36,374 bases of DNA, from assembly GCF_000472865.1 (NCBI RefSeq), contig NZ_AXAP01000084.1, positions 1-36,374 of the forward strand, written 5' to 3'. Under the pieces are notes generated by a model, which saw only the letters and a program-made list of their open reading frames with translations, made no database searches and was not told where the DNA came from. Numbering within the stretch: the stretch's first letter is position 1; every line of letters starts with the position of its first letter. This DNA is from Bradyrhizobium elkanii WSM2783. GTDB taxonomy: Bacteria; Pseudomonadota; Alphaproteobacteria; Rhizobiales; Xanthobacteraceae. A program made the position numbers and the translations under genes. Shown piece after piece: positions 25,282-32,905 of this stretch.

Positions 25282-25719
25282 ATGCGCCAGGATTTTTGGT
25301 TCCATCATCCGTTTCGGGTGCGCTATTCCGAGGTCGATGCGCAGGCCGTGGTGTTCAACGCGCACTACCTGACCTATTTCGATACCGCGATCACCGAGTA
25401 TTTTCGCGCGCTCGGCTATGACTATCTCGGCGAGGTCGCCAAGACCGGCGTCGATTTTCACCTTGTACGGTCGGTCGTCGAATACAAGGCGCCGATCCGG
25501 TTCGACGAGGAGATCGATGTGTGCGTGCGCGTTGCGAGGATCGGTCGGTCCTCGATCACGCTGGCGCTCGCCATTTTCGCCAGGGGCAGCGACGATCTCC
25601 GCTCCACCGGCGAAATCGTGTGGGTGTGCACGGACCAGCGGACCCACAGCTCTGTCGCCGTCGCGGAGCCGTTGCGGGCTCTGATTGCAAGCCGCGAAAA
25701 GGCCCTCGTTCAGGCGTGA
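25282..25719 (+). CDS. Acyl-CoA thioesterase, 4-hydroxybenzoyl-CoA thioesterase/YbgC-like
   Basis: A 145-residue hotdog-fold enzyme. The N-terminal signature FRVRYSEVDAQAVVFNAHYLTYFD carries Asp 19, the likely catalytic carboxylate, followed by VRSVVEYKAPIRFDEEIDV and RSSITLALAIF. It should hydrolyse an acyl- or aryl-CoA in the cytoplasm. GGAGAAAGC precedes the ATG at 25282; the longer frame from a GTG at 25240 lacks conservation and ribosome-site logic. It converges on the oxalate decarboxylase gene across a strong hairpin, and I see no partner gene indicating the substrate. Confidence 0.87.
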   Translation: MRQDFWFHHPFRVRYSEVDAQAVVFNAHYLTYFDTAITEYFRALGYDYLGEVAKTGVDFHLVRSVVEYKAPIRFDEEIDVCVRVARIGRSSITLALAIFARGSDDLRSTGEIVWVCTDQRTHSSVAVAEPLRALIASREKALVQA

Positions 25720-25727
25720 TCCATAGA

Positions 25728-25751
25728 GGCCGGCTGACGCGCCAGCCGGCC
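25728..25751. terminator. Bidirectional terminator-like hairpin
   Basis: GGCCGGCTG and CAGCCGGCC form a perfect nine-base stem around ACGCGC between two convergent genes, nine bases past the thioesterase stop. No T-run is visible on either side. Confidence 0.6.
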
Positions 25752-25790
25752 AATCTCGCCGCCCGCTCTCAGGCGAAAGCTGATCTCGGA

Positions 25791-26927
25791 TCAACGCACG
25801 ACCGCGCAGCGCTCGCGCTTCAGCGCCTTCATCGCGGTGTCGTCGAGATTGAGATGTCCCTTGACGAGGTCAGGCGGAGTCAGCGCCATCCAGTTGTTGA
25901 GCGAGATGTCCTTGTAGCGCGGCTTGTTGAAGACGTTGATCAGCCGCAGCGTGGTCGGACCGATGTTCTCGATGTAGTGGCCCATGGTCCTCGGCACGAA
26001 GCCGACGTCTCCGGAAGTGTAGTTGAACGTCCGCGCCTTCGATGTGGCATCGAACACCGTCATGCGGGCCTGTCCTTCCAGATAATATTGCCACTCGTCG
26101 GCATCGGGATGCCAGTGCAGTTCGCGCAGCGCGCCAGCCTCGATCTCCATGATCAGCGCCGACAGGGTGGTTTCAGGGAAGTTGGTGACGTCGATCATTT
26201 TCACCGATCCGCCCTTGTACGGGGTCGCTGGATGTTCGGAGGCGTGCCAGACATAGGGAAGCTTCGGCGGGCTGTCGGGAAGCTGCTTGCGCACGATCTC
26301 GAGCGATGCCGGCACCGGGAGGCGGAAGATGTACTTCTCGGATTTCGGAATGTTGGCGAAGTGCTCGACACCGATGCCGAAATTCTTGGCGAGGATGCCG
26401 GGCGGCGTATGCGCCATGAATTCGGTGATCAGCAATGTCTCGTTCTCGGAGAAATTGCCGTCGTCGAACACCAGCAGGAATTCGCAGCCGCCATCGAGGC
26501 CCTGGATCGAGTGGGGAATTCCGGCCGGCACCAGCCAGACGTCGCCCGGCTTCAGATCGTCGACCGCGACATTGCGGTCCTCGTCGACGACGGTCAGCCG
26601 GACATTGCCCTGCAGGATGTAAGCCCACTCCGCTTCCTTGTGCCAATGCAGTTCGCGCACCACGCCGGAATCGAGTCGCATGTTGACGCCGGCCATCGAC
26701 TTGGCGACCGGCAGTTCGCGCACCGTCACCTCGCGCGCCCAACCGCCGTCCTCGAGGCGGTTGTGGGCCATACCGAAGGAGAATTTGAGGTTCGGGAGCG
26801 AACCGTTGTCGGTTTCCGGCGGCGTGAGGATGTCGGGGTTCTGGCTGTCGAGCAGGGCGTTGCGGGGACCCGGATCGGTTGCGCCTTTGGCGCCACGGAT
26901 AGGCTGCCTCAGATGGCTGTCGGACAT
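25791..26927 (-). CDS. Oxalate decarboxylase family bicupin
   Basis: A 378-residue two-cupin protein expected to convert oxalate to formate and CO2 with manganese. Cupin 1 shows ELHWHKEAEW (His 94, His 96, Glu 100) and His 139 in VPAGIPHS; cupin 2 shows ELHWHPDADEW (His 271, His 273, Glu 278) and His 317. The loop DDGNFSENET keeps the SEN lid, whose glutamate (161) is the residue known to favour decarboxylase over oxidase activity in Bacillus OxdC. By eye, the second-domain position equivalent to Bacillus Glu 333 is Asn 331 in RLINVF. There is no signal peptide. Oxalate use is common in soil and plant-associated relatives. It is divergent from the thrE-like gene. Confidence 0.9.
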   Translation of the reverse strand: MSDSHLRQPIRGAKGATDPGPRNALLDSQNPDILTPPETDNGSLPNLKFSFGMAHNRLEDGGWAREVTVRELPVAKSMAGVNMRLDSGVVRELHWHKEAEWAYILQGNVRLTVVDEDRNVAVDDLKPGDVWLVPAGIPHSIQGLDGGCEFLLVFDDGNFSENETLLITEFMAHTPPGILAKNFGIGVEHFANIPKSEKYIFRLPVPASLEIVRKQLPDSPPKLPYVWHASEHPATPYKGGSVKMIDVTNFPETTLSALIMEIEAGALRELHWHPDADEWQYYLEGQARMTVFDATSKARTFNYTSGDVGFVPRTMGHYIENIGPTTLRLINVFNKPRYKDISLNNWMALTPPDLVKGHLNLDDTAMKALKRERCAVVR

Positions 26928-27011
26928 GAGCTAATCCCTGATGTGATGAACGATGACGTGCGAAATGCACTCGCTTCGCGGCGAGCGTCGCAAGCTACGC
27001 CGGGCAAGCAG

Positions 27012-27023
27012 GGAAATATTTCC
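27012..27023. promoter_or_regulatory. Perfect 12-base palindrome
   Basis: GGAAATATTTCC lies in the 243-base divergent region between the oxalate decarboxylase and ThrE-like genes, about 85 bases before the former's start. It could be an operator; no regulator gene is adjacent. Confidence 0.35.
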
Positions 27024-27170
27024 GCGATGCACGCCTTTTGTTGAAACGCCACAATCGTGGCGTCGGGCCATTCGGAAAAACGGCTATGGAAATCGGAAAG
27101 ACCATCCGCGAGGCGGGCGGTATCGCACTTTTGATACGCGTTCGATCGGAGATTGGGTTTTGTTGATGCG

Positions 27171-28478
27171 ATGAGCCAGCCGCTTGATAGGGCAGCCGCC
27201 GCCCGAAGCCCGGATTGCGATCCGGCGCGCGCGCTCGACGTGCTGGTGACGGCTGCGATATTGCTGTTCACGAACGGCCAGACGAGCGAGCGCACGACCG
27301 AGTATGTCGAGCGGCTGGCGACAGCGCTCGGCTTTTCTGCGCGGGTCTTTCTGCGCTGGGACGGAGTGACCATCGCGATCGAGAATGGCGGCGGAGTGGC
27401 GAGCACGACCGTCGAGGCGAGGCCGGTCGGCATCGAGATGGGAAAGGTCGCCGTCGCAACCAAGTTGATTGACGACTTCTGCGATCACCCCTCCACACCA
27501 GAACTGCTGCGCTCCGCCCTTGCCAGGGTGCAGGCTCGCCCGCCCGTCTCGCTCATTCGCTTCGCATCCTTCGCCGCCATCGGCGCCGCCGCGCTCGGCA
27601 TCATCTTCGGCGCCGCGCATGTGGCAAGCCTGATCGTCATCGCCGTCAGCGCCGGCCTCGGCGCCTGCCTGCGCCGCTGGATTGCAGGGCGGAGCCATAA
27701 CCCGTTCGCCCAGCCGCTCGCCGCCGCGCTGCTCGCCGGCGCGATCGGCGCGCTGGTCGTCGATCTCCAGTTCTCCTCCAGCCTGCAGCGGCTGGTCGCC
27801 GTCTGTCCCTGCATGGTGCTGGTGCCGGGCCCGCATGTCCTCAACGGCACGATCGACCTTGCCCGTGGACGGCTGGCGCTCGGGATCTGCCGGGTGGTCT
27901 ATGCCAGCCTGATCATCTTTTCGATCTGCATCGGCCTGCTCGCCGGACTGTCGTTCGGCGGGGCCAACCTGCCGGCATCGGCGCCGTCGCCGCCGGTCCC
28001 GTTGATCTATGACGTGATCGCTGCGGGTGCGGCGGTGTCCGCCTATGGTACCTTTTTCTCCATGCCGTGGCGGATGCTGCCAGTCCCGATCCTGATCGGG
28101 ATGTTCGCCCATGGCGTGCGTTGGGCCCTCTTGGCCAAGGCCGGCGTCAGCCTGGCGGGCGCCGCCTTCATCGCCTGCCTCATTGTCGGAGCGATCACCA
28201 CGCCTGTGGCAGAACGTCTCAGGTTGCCCTATGCGGGGCTTGCCTTTGCATCCGTGGTTTCGCTGATCCCGGGGGTGTTCCTGTTCCGGATGGCGGATGG
28301 GCTCCTCGAACTCGTCGCGAGCGGAGGTAACGTTTCAGGCTTGCTGCAGGCAACGCTCGCGGATGGAATCAATGCCTTCCTGATCACTCTTGCGATCACC
28401 CTGGGGTTGATCCTGCCGAAGATGTTGATTGGGTATCATTTCGACAAACGGTTTACTGCGAGCGGCCGAAGCGCGTAG
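27171..28478 (+). CDS. Threonine/serine exporter, ThrE family
   Basis: A 435-residue membrane protein. The cytoplasmic N-terminal part of about 130 residues reads DVLVTAAILLFTNGQTSERTTEYVERLATALG and FLRWDGVTIAI, typical of the DUF1212/ThrE entry domain. About ten membrane segments follow, including GAAALGIIFGAAHVASLIV, CPCMVLVPGPHVLNGTIDLARG (the conserved PG-x-P-x-LNG motif) and SVVSLIPGVFLFRMADGLLEL, the ThrE_2 half normally a separate subunit in other bacteria. It probably exports small hydroxy amino acids by proton antiport. The ATG at 27171 is preferred to an upstream TTG at 27153. It stands alone. Confidence 0.88.
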   Translation: MSQPLDRAAAARSPDCDPARALDVLVTAAILLFTNGQTSERTTEYVERLATALGFSARVFLRWDGVTIAIENGGGVASTTVEARPVGIEMGKVAVATKLIDDFCDHPSTPELLRSALARVQARPPVSLIRFASFAAIGAAALGIIFGAAHVASLIVIAVSAGLGACLRRWIAGRSHNPFAQPLAAALLAGAIGALVVDLQFSSSLQRLVAVCPCMVLVPGPHVLNGTIDLARGRLALGICRVVYASLIIFSICIGLLAGLSFGGANLPASAPSPPVPLIYDVIAAGAAVSAYGTFFSMPWRMLPVPILIGMFAHGVRWALLAKAGVSLAGAAFIACLIVGAITTPVAERLRLPYAGLAFASVVSLIPGVFLFRMADGLLELVASGGNVSGLLQATLADGINAFLITLAITLGLILPKMLIGYHFDKRFTASGRSA

Positions 28479-28481
28479 AAT

Positions 28482-28544
28482 TTGAATCGCATCCCTGCGC
28501 AAGACATACGCTTTTGCAATCTGCGCATTATATTCAAGGGATGC
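28482..28544. other. Interleaved inverted repeats with pseudoknot potential
   Basis: TTGAAT (28482-28487) can pair with ATTCAA (28532-28537), and GCATCCCT (28489-28496) with AGGGATGC (28537-28544). The order is interleaved, with one shared base. It lies between the ThrE stop and the next gene's start, so it could be a 3' structure or a leader element. Confidence 0.3.
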
Positions 28545-28575
28545 CGCTATCGTAACGGTCGAGCAGGTGATTGGG

Positions 28576-29007
28576 ATGCGCCTATTATTGCTTATCAATT
28601 TGACGGCTGTTGCCGTGGCGGGAGTCGCTATGGCTCAGACCGAGGAGCCGCCGATGTCCCTTCCGCCCGTAAGCGTCGATCCGCAGCGGAATAATTTGCC
28701 GCCGGCTCTCGACCTCGGGCCGCAGCAGGGTTCAGGAAACAACAGCGCCGCCCGCGGCAATTCCGGAAACGCCGGCAATGCCAAAGGCGGCTATGACGAT
28801 CTCAACAAGCGCTTGATGGGCGAGGTCAACAAGGTCAATCCTCCGATCACGAATCAGCCGCCGCTCGACGCGCGATCGCCGGACACCCGCATTGGCGTTA
28901 TCAACATACCGGGGGTTCGGCAGCAGTACGGGCAGAATTTCGGCATTTCGGCCCAGCCGTACCGCCCGCCGCCGCTTGTCTACTCGGCCCCTTTGGGACG
29001 TCACTAA
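28576..29007 (+). CDS. Small secreted proline/asparagine-rich protein, unknown function
   Basis: A 143-residue protein with a clear Sec signal peptide (MRLLLLINLTAVAVAGVAMAQ, cleavage likely after AMA). The mature part is polar and probably disordered: PPALDLGPQQGSGNNSAARG, then GYDDLNKRLMGEVNKVNPP and a proline-rich tail ending PYRPPPLVYSAPLGRH. The ATG at 28576 follows AGGTG; a GTG at 28567 would add three residues. I recognise no domain. It sits between the exporter and a decayed hydrolase and is followed by a strong hairpin. A periplasmic or surface role is inferred from the signal only. Confidence 0.7.
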   Translation: MRLLLLINLTAVAVAGVAMAQTEEPPMSLPPVSVDPQRNNLPPALDLGPQQGSGNNSAARGNSGNAGNAKGGYDDLNKRLMGEVNKVNPPITNQPPLDARSPDTRIGVINIPGVRQQYGQNFGISAQPYRPPPLVYSAPLGRH

Positions 29008-29024
29008 ACATTCACGCAGAAGGC

Positions 29025-29061
29025 GCCTGAGCGGCGCGGGTTGCTGACCTGCCGCTCAGGC
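29025..29061 (+). terminator. Hairpin terminator after the secreted-protein gene
   Basis: A perfect 10-base stem GCCTGAGCGG/CCGCTCAGGC (29025-29034 with 29052-29061) encloses a 17-base loop, 18 bases past the stop. There is no T-run. Confidence 0.65.
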
Positions 29062-29122
29062 TCGCCGGACATTCGGTCGGAGGCATAAGTCTGAGAGCCA
29101 GTAGCCGTCCGTTTCGTCCAGA

Positions 29123-29230
29123 TCAGCGAGTGCTGCCGTCGCCAACGAGATGCTCGCGGAAGAATCTGATGATGCTTGCGTTGAAGTCACGATGAAACGC
29201 TGTTCTGTCGAAGCCCGGTGGATCGGCGCA
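29123..29230 (-). pseudogene. C-terminal remnant of an alpha/beta hydrolase gene
   Basis: The minus strand encodes ADPPGFDRTAFHRDF, then NASIIRFFREHLVGDGSTR and a stop at 29123-29125. HxxFNxxIIxFFREHL is the usual ending of dienelactone-hydrolase-like enzymes. No start or upstream domain is present; the sequence to the right is the LTxxQ protein gene, which ends at 29290. It is therefore a stub left by deletion. The family call is moderate. Confidence 0.5.
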
Positions 29231-29289
29231 AATGCGACAGGGATGCGAAGTCTGCCTTAGCCGATCAGCGCCGCTTGGGGATGGAAGAA

Positions 29290-30567
29290 TCACATCCCCC
29301 GCTTCTTCGGCCCGAGCCCCTCGAACTGCGTCTTCTGCTCGTCACTCAGGTACCAATAGAAATCGTCGACCGCGTCGTTCACGCTTCCGATCGCCTCTCG
29401 CATCGCTTCCAACCGCGCCTTTGCAGCCTTAAGGCGGGCCGGCGGGGTGAGCGCGTCCTTTGGCGGGCATGCGCTTAAGGTTTCCATCGTGGACATCGTG
29501 GTGTCCTGCACCAATTCGAGCGCGGCGCGCTCGGTATCGTTCAATTTCAAGGTGGCAGCGATGTCGTCGAGGGGCCATTGCTGGGCGACGAGCTGGCGGT
29601 ATTGCTTTTCTGCCTGTTGCTCGTCCTGCGGTTCGCGGCTCGCCTGGCAGGCGGCGTCCTGCATCTCCTTCAGCTTCGCGACCTCAGCGTTAGTGCGGCG
29701 GTCGCGTTGGGGCGCGTTGAGCCGTGCCTTCTGCTCATCGTTCAGGAGATCGTAGAATTTTTGGAATGGCGGCTGAACGACCGCAACTGCGCTCAGCATC
29801 GCGTTGACGCGGCTCTGCATGGCCGCGAGCCGTTCGAGCGCGGTAGTTGCGGCCTGTGCTGGACAAGAGGCGCGGATGGTGTCGCCGGCGGAAGTCCAGG
29901 CGCTTGCGAGCTCGTCGAAGGCTGTGCGTTGCGCCTCGTTCGCCGCGACCACCCGGCCGATCCGTTCGAGGGGAAAGCCGGTCGTCTCGGCGGTGTCGCC
30001 GCCACAGAGCTCCTCCTGTACGGAGGGCGCTTTGCGATGCCGCCTCCCGGCGGGGCGCTCGGCCGCAAACGCTGAGAGATCGCTCGCAGCGTAAGGCGAG
30101 AAGATCGCGGCGTAGAGATCGCCGTAGCCATAGCCCCAGAAGCCGCTGCCATCACTGAGAAGCGCGTAGTCATAGAGATCGCTATAGGCGAACGGCCAGA
30201 ACAGCGGACCGACCCAGCCGTATGAACCGTCGGCGTGCTGCCACCAGCCTTGCGCAGCTCGGCCGCCCTGCCAGCCGGCCAGCGCCGCGATGGCGGTGAG
30301 CTGCGCGCGCTCGCTCGGGCGGATCGACTCGGCGGCGGGGCGAAGATCTTGCGGTCTTAAGGCAGCCATTCGGACGCGGCTGTGGCGCGCCGCCATACGT
30401 GCGCGACGGAGACCTGCGACCGACAGCATGCCGGCCATCGCGAAGCGCGCGACACCGACGGGGCCGCCAACGCGCAGGCGCAAGCCCGCCTCGGCCGCAT
30501 TCGGCAGCGCTCCTAGAACGACCAGGGCAAGGCCAGCCGCAGCCATTCCAAGGCGGGACGTTGGCAT
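29290..30567 (-). CDS. Spy/CpxP-like LTxxQ-motif envelope protein
   Basis: A 425-residue exported protein. The signal peptide MPTSRLGMAAAGLALVVLGALPNAAEAG is followed by a basic, alanine-rich region and an aromatic/glycine stretch (GWWQHADGSYGWVGPLFWPF, GFWGYGYGDLYAA). The helical C-terminal half contains at least two LTxxQ-type boxes, LLNDEQKARLN and LSDEQKTQFEGL, in the helical setting of Spy/CpxP periplasmic chaperones. The pattern appears twice (about 205-300 and 330-420), suggesting an internal duplication, and it is far longer than Spy (about 160 residues). GGGAG lies five bases before the ATG at 30567. It may be a periplasmic chaperone or stress sensor. No two-component genes adjoin it. 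Confidence 0.75.
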   Translation of the reverse strand: MPTSRLGMAAAGLALVVLGALPNAAEAGLRLRVGGPVGVARFAMAGMLSVAGLRRARMAARHSRVRMAALRPQDLRPAAESIRPSERAQLTAIAALAGWQGGRAAQGWWQHADGSYGWVGPLFWPFAYSDLYDYALLSDGSGFWGYGYGDLYAAIFSPYAASDLSAFAAERPAGRRHRKAPSVQEELCGGDTAETTGFPLERIGRVVAANEAQRTAFDELASAWTSAGDTIRASCPAQAATTALERLAAMQSRVNAMLSAVAVVQPPFQKFYDLLNDEQKARLNAPQRDRRTNAEVAKLKEMQDAACQASREPQDEQQAEKQYRQLVAQQWPLDDIAATLKLNDTERAALELVQDTTMSTMETLSACPPKDALTPPARLKAAKARLEAMREAIGSVNDAVDDFYWYLSDEQKTQFEGLGPKKRGM

Positions 30568-30691
30568 GATCACTCCCTTGGCTTCCCTCCTCCGCGGGCG
30601 GGCCGCACCCCGTCACAAATATGACTCGGAGCGAAACCGAAAGTTCCACCCGCGGTCGTTTTCCTTCGAGTGAACCTGCGGTCAGGTCACG

Positions 30692-30946
30692 GTGTCAAAC
30701 CACCGAAGTTACATCGCGGCGCAATTTTCAACGGATGTCTTCTTAGAAATCGCTGATGCATTTTACGCGGGCGACGCGAGGGACGTTTCATCACGGACGT
30801 CCGTAGTGGCAATGAAAAGCTACGCAGAAGCAGAGAAGTCCAGAGATCACCTATCGCAAGAGGGTTATTCGATTTTCGAGTCTTACAACAATAGCCCTCC
30901 TATAGCGGCACAAGACGGAAAATCGCCTGATGTCTGGGTCGGGTGA
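30692..30946 (+). CDS. Small hypothetical protein
   Basis: An 84-residue frame with a GTG start and AGG eight bases ahead. It has no recognised domain; the composition is ordinary, with DVFLEIADAFYAG and YAEAEKSRDHLSQEGY suggesting helices. Its base composition is less GC-rich than its neighbours. It may be a real orphan gene or a chance frame. Confidence 0.3.
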   Translation: MSNHRSYIAAQFSTDVFLEIADAFYAGDARDVSSRTSVVAMKSYAEAEKSRDHLSQEGYSIFESYNNSPPIAAQDGKSPDVWVG

Positions 30947-31113
30947 ACACGACATCTCACGTAGAGGGTAGCTTCCGGAGCAAACCGGACATTCGGCCAA
31001 ACCCGCATGTCTCAGAAGGGCTACATGCAGACCTTGGCCGCGAACCGATGCTTTGGTATCCTGCGATCGTATCCGCCAAAGTCATATTTTCCCTATGCAA
31101 AAGAGAATTTGTC

Positions 31114-31935
31114 ATGACAAAAAGTGGAATTAGTCGCCGCCGCATGCTTTGCAGTGCTTCAGCCGGTGGTCTCTTGGTAGCGACCGCTTCTGGCGCGATC
31201 AGGACAGCCCGCGCGCAGTCGGCGCGGAAGACCTTCGTACTTGTCAGCGGCTCATTTTGCGGCGGCTGGATCTGGCGCCGGGTCGCTGACCGGCTTGAAC
31301 AGGGCGGTCACAAAGTATTCGCTCCGTCACTCACGGGTTTGGGCGAGCGCTCGCATCTGCTTACCAAGGACGTCAATCTGGACACCCACATCGCAGATGT
31401 CGTCAACCTCATTCAATGGGAAAGCCTCGAGAACGTCCGTCTCGTGGCGTGGTCCTATGCAGGCTTCGTATGCTCGGGCGCACTCGAAAACATCGGCGAC
31501 AGAGTCTCATCGGTTGTATGGCTTGATGCCTTCATTCCGGCCGACGGACAAAGGGTGGCAGACTTCGCGGCCGACGGGGTTCGCAAGTCCATACAAGCGG
31601 CCCTCGACAAGGGCGAGGCTGGCGTTCGTGGATTAACGAAGATCTCGACCGCCGCTATCGTTGCCGAACCGGATCGGGCATTCGCCGAATCCAAAGCCAC
31701 TCCTCATCCGGTCGGCACCTATCTCCAGCAGATCAAGGTTTCCGGGGCGCTCCAGAAGGTTTCGAAGAAGACATACATCCGCCTCCCCAAATTTCCGCAG
31801 CCGGCCTTTGACAAGGCACTTGCAGACTGCAAGAGCGATAAATCCTGGACCGCATTCGAACTGCCGGACGTTGGGCACATGGCTATGCTCGATGCACCAG
31901 AACGCGTCAGTGAGCTGATACTGCAAGCCGCCTGA
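31114..31935 (+). CDS. Tat-exported alpha/beta hydrolase (methylesterase/EstC-like)
   Basis: A 273-residue enzyme. MTKSGISRRRMLCSASAGG and a hydrophobic run ending ARAQS form a Tat signal. The mature part reads FVLVSGSFCGGWIWRRVADRL, then PSLTGLGERSHL, nucleophile Ser 114 in AWSYAGFV and His 255 in DVGHMAML. The GSFCGGWxW entry and G-x-GERSHL match the plant-methylesterase-like/EstC group of esterases. The ATG at 31114 is preferred because the Tat motif follows at once; the upstream frame from 30943 is not conserved. An AT-rich stretch ahead probably holds its promoter. It converges on the HxlR regulator, with a palindromic repeat between. Confidence 0.85.
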   Translation: MTKSGISRRRMLCSASAGGLLVATASGAIRTARAQSARKTFVLVSGSFCGGWIWRRVADRLEQGGHKVFAPSLTGLGERSHLLTKDVNLDTHIADVVNLIQWESLENVRLVAWSYAGFVCSGALENIGDRVSSVVWLDAFIPADGQRVADFAADGVRKSIQAALDKGEAGVRGLTKISTAAIVAEPDRAFAESKATPHPVGTYLQQIKVSGALQKVSKKTYIRLPKFPQPAFDKALADCKSDKSWTAFELPDVGHMAMLDAPERVSELILQAA

Positions 31936-31979
31936 GATCGATCTCCCTCAAGTGACGTCACGCTGAAAAAATGCGTTAC

Positions 31980-32001
31980 GTCCGCTGTGGGCAAAGCGGA
32001 C
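31980..32001. repeat. GTCCGCT/AGCGGAC palindromic repeat, copy 1
   Basis: GTCCGCT and AGCGGAC flank eight bases. It lies 45 bases after the esterase stop and 43 bases before the HxlR stop, and may help end transcription from both. A second copy is at 33484. Confidence 0.6.
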
Positions 32002-32043
32002 ATCTAAACGCCGACTGACTTGCCTGGGCAGCTAGTCTTGGAC

Positions 32044-32784
32044 TCAGCCCGCGCGAAGCATAATCCTGGTGACAGGTAGGGATTTTTTTGCAGCCACCCG
32101 CCTATCTGCGAACGCGCGGCGCACCGCATTTGCCATCGGACTCCAGGCAAACCAACCCGGAAAAGAACGCGCGTCCGCCGGTGCCGCATCCAGCCTTACC
32201 AGCTCTTTACACAAAGCTTCGGAAAAGCTCATGCGTCCCAGCCAAACTTGATAAAACGCCCCGATATCGGCCGAGACGATCACGTCGATGTCGAAGCCGG
32301 GATCCTTGAGACATACCGAAATGTCCCTACGTTCGATCAACAACCAATAGCCCTGCCTGAGTCTGCGGAAGTCGAACTGGATCACCACTCGACGTTTGCC
32401 TATGGCCTCGATGCACACACGGCGTCGCATCCACCATAGCAAGATGATGGGATCGAGCTCACTCGGCCGCGGATCGCCGAAAGCCCAGCGCGCTCCCCAT
32501 TCTCCGAACTGATCGATGATGGGTTGCAGTTCGCGGCCAGCCGCGGTCAGGCGATATTCGGCTTGTTTACCTCGCGAGGCGATGCGTCGCTCCAGCACAC
32601 GGAATCGCTCCAGGCGCCGCAGTCGCTCGGCAAGCAGCGTGCGGGACATGTGTGGAAGACCGCGTTGAAGCTCGTTGAAGTGACCAACGTCAGCAAGAAG
32701 CTCGCGGACAATAAGCACAGTCCAGCGGTCGGCAAGGATTTCTGCCGCTCTCGCCACCGGACAATATTGCCCGTAGAGATGCAT
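32044..32784 (-). CDS. HxlR family regulator with an SCP2-like C-terminal domain
   Basis: A 246-residue regulator. The N-terminal winged helix is HxlR type: MHLYGQYCPVARAAEILADRWTVLIVRELL, MSRTLLAERLRRLERFRVLERR and AEYRLTAAGREL. A second domain of about 120 residues (RRVVIQFDF, GYWLLIERRDISVCLKDPGFDIDVIVSADIGAFYQVWLG) looks like a sterol-carrier-protein-2-type fold, which in this subgroup may bind a hydrophobic effector. The conserved Cys near residue 8 is the usual position for redox-sensing members. The ATG at 32784 suits the family start; it has no clear ribosome site. It is divergent from the cupin gene with an operator-like dyad between. Confidence 0.87.
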   Translation of the reverse strand: MHLYGQYCPVARAAEILADRWTVLIVRELLADVGHFNELQRGLPHMSRTLLAERLRRLERFRVLERRIASRGKQAEYRLTAAGRELQPIIDQFGEWGARWAFGDPRPSELDPIILLWWMRRRVCIEAIGKRRVVIQFDFRRLRQGYWLLIERRDISVCLKDPGFDIDVIVSADIGAFYQVWLGRMSFSEALCKELVRLDAAPADARSFPGWFAWSPMANAVRRAFADRRVAAKKSLPVTRIMLRAG

Positions 32785-32811
32785 GACTGAACATATCATG
32801 CTGTGCGCCCG

Positions 32812-32830
32812 CAAAGTAGTCCGAACTTTG
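32812..32830. promoter_or_regulatory. Operator-like dyad between HxlR and cupin genes
   Basis: CAAAGT, seven bases, ACTTTG is a perfect dyad, and AGTCC recurs inside and after it (32818, 32836). It lies in the divergent promoter region and is the natural candidate HxlR binding site. Confidence 0.55.
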
Positions 32831-32905
32831 TACTAGTCCTGCCCTCGGTAGCGGATCAAATGGGGCTTCGATGCCAATCCAAAGTCCATAACGGGGGGAC
32901 CCGTC

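Noticed and set aside
25521..27044. 507-codon plus-strand frame
   Set aside because: Antisense to the oxalate decarboxylase gene and out of frame with the thioesterase; no family features.
27084..28112. 342-codon minus-strand frame
   Set aside because: Antisense to the ThrE gene, with a composition typical of a GC-rich shadow.
30943..31113. 57-residue N-terminal extension of the Tat esterase
   Set aside because: It would bury the Tat signal inside the protein and spans AT-rich promoter-like DNA.
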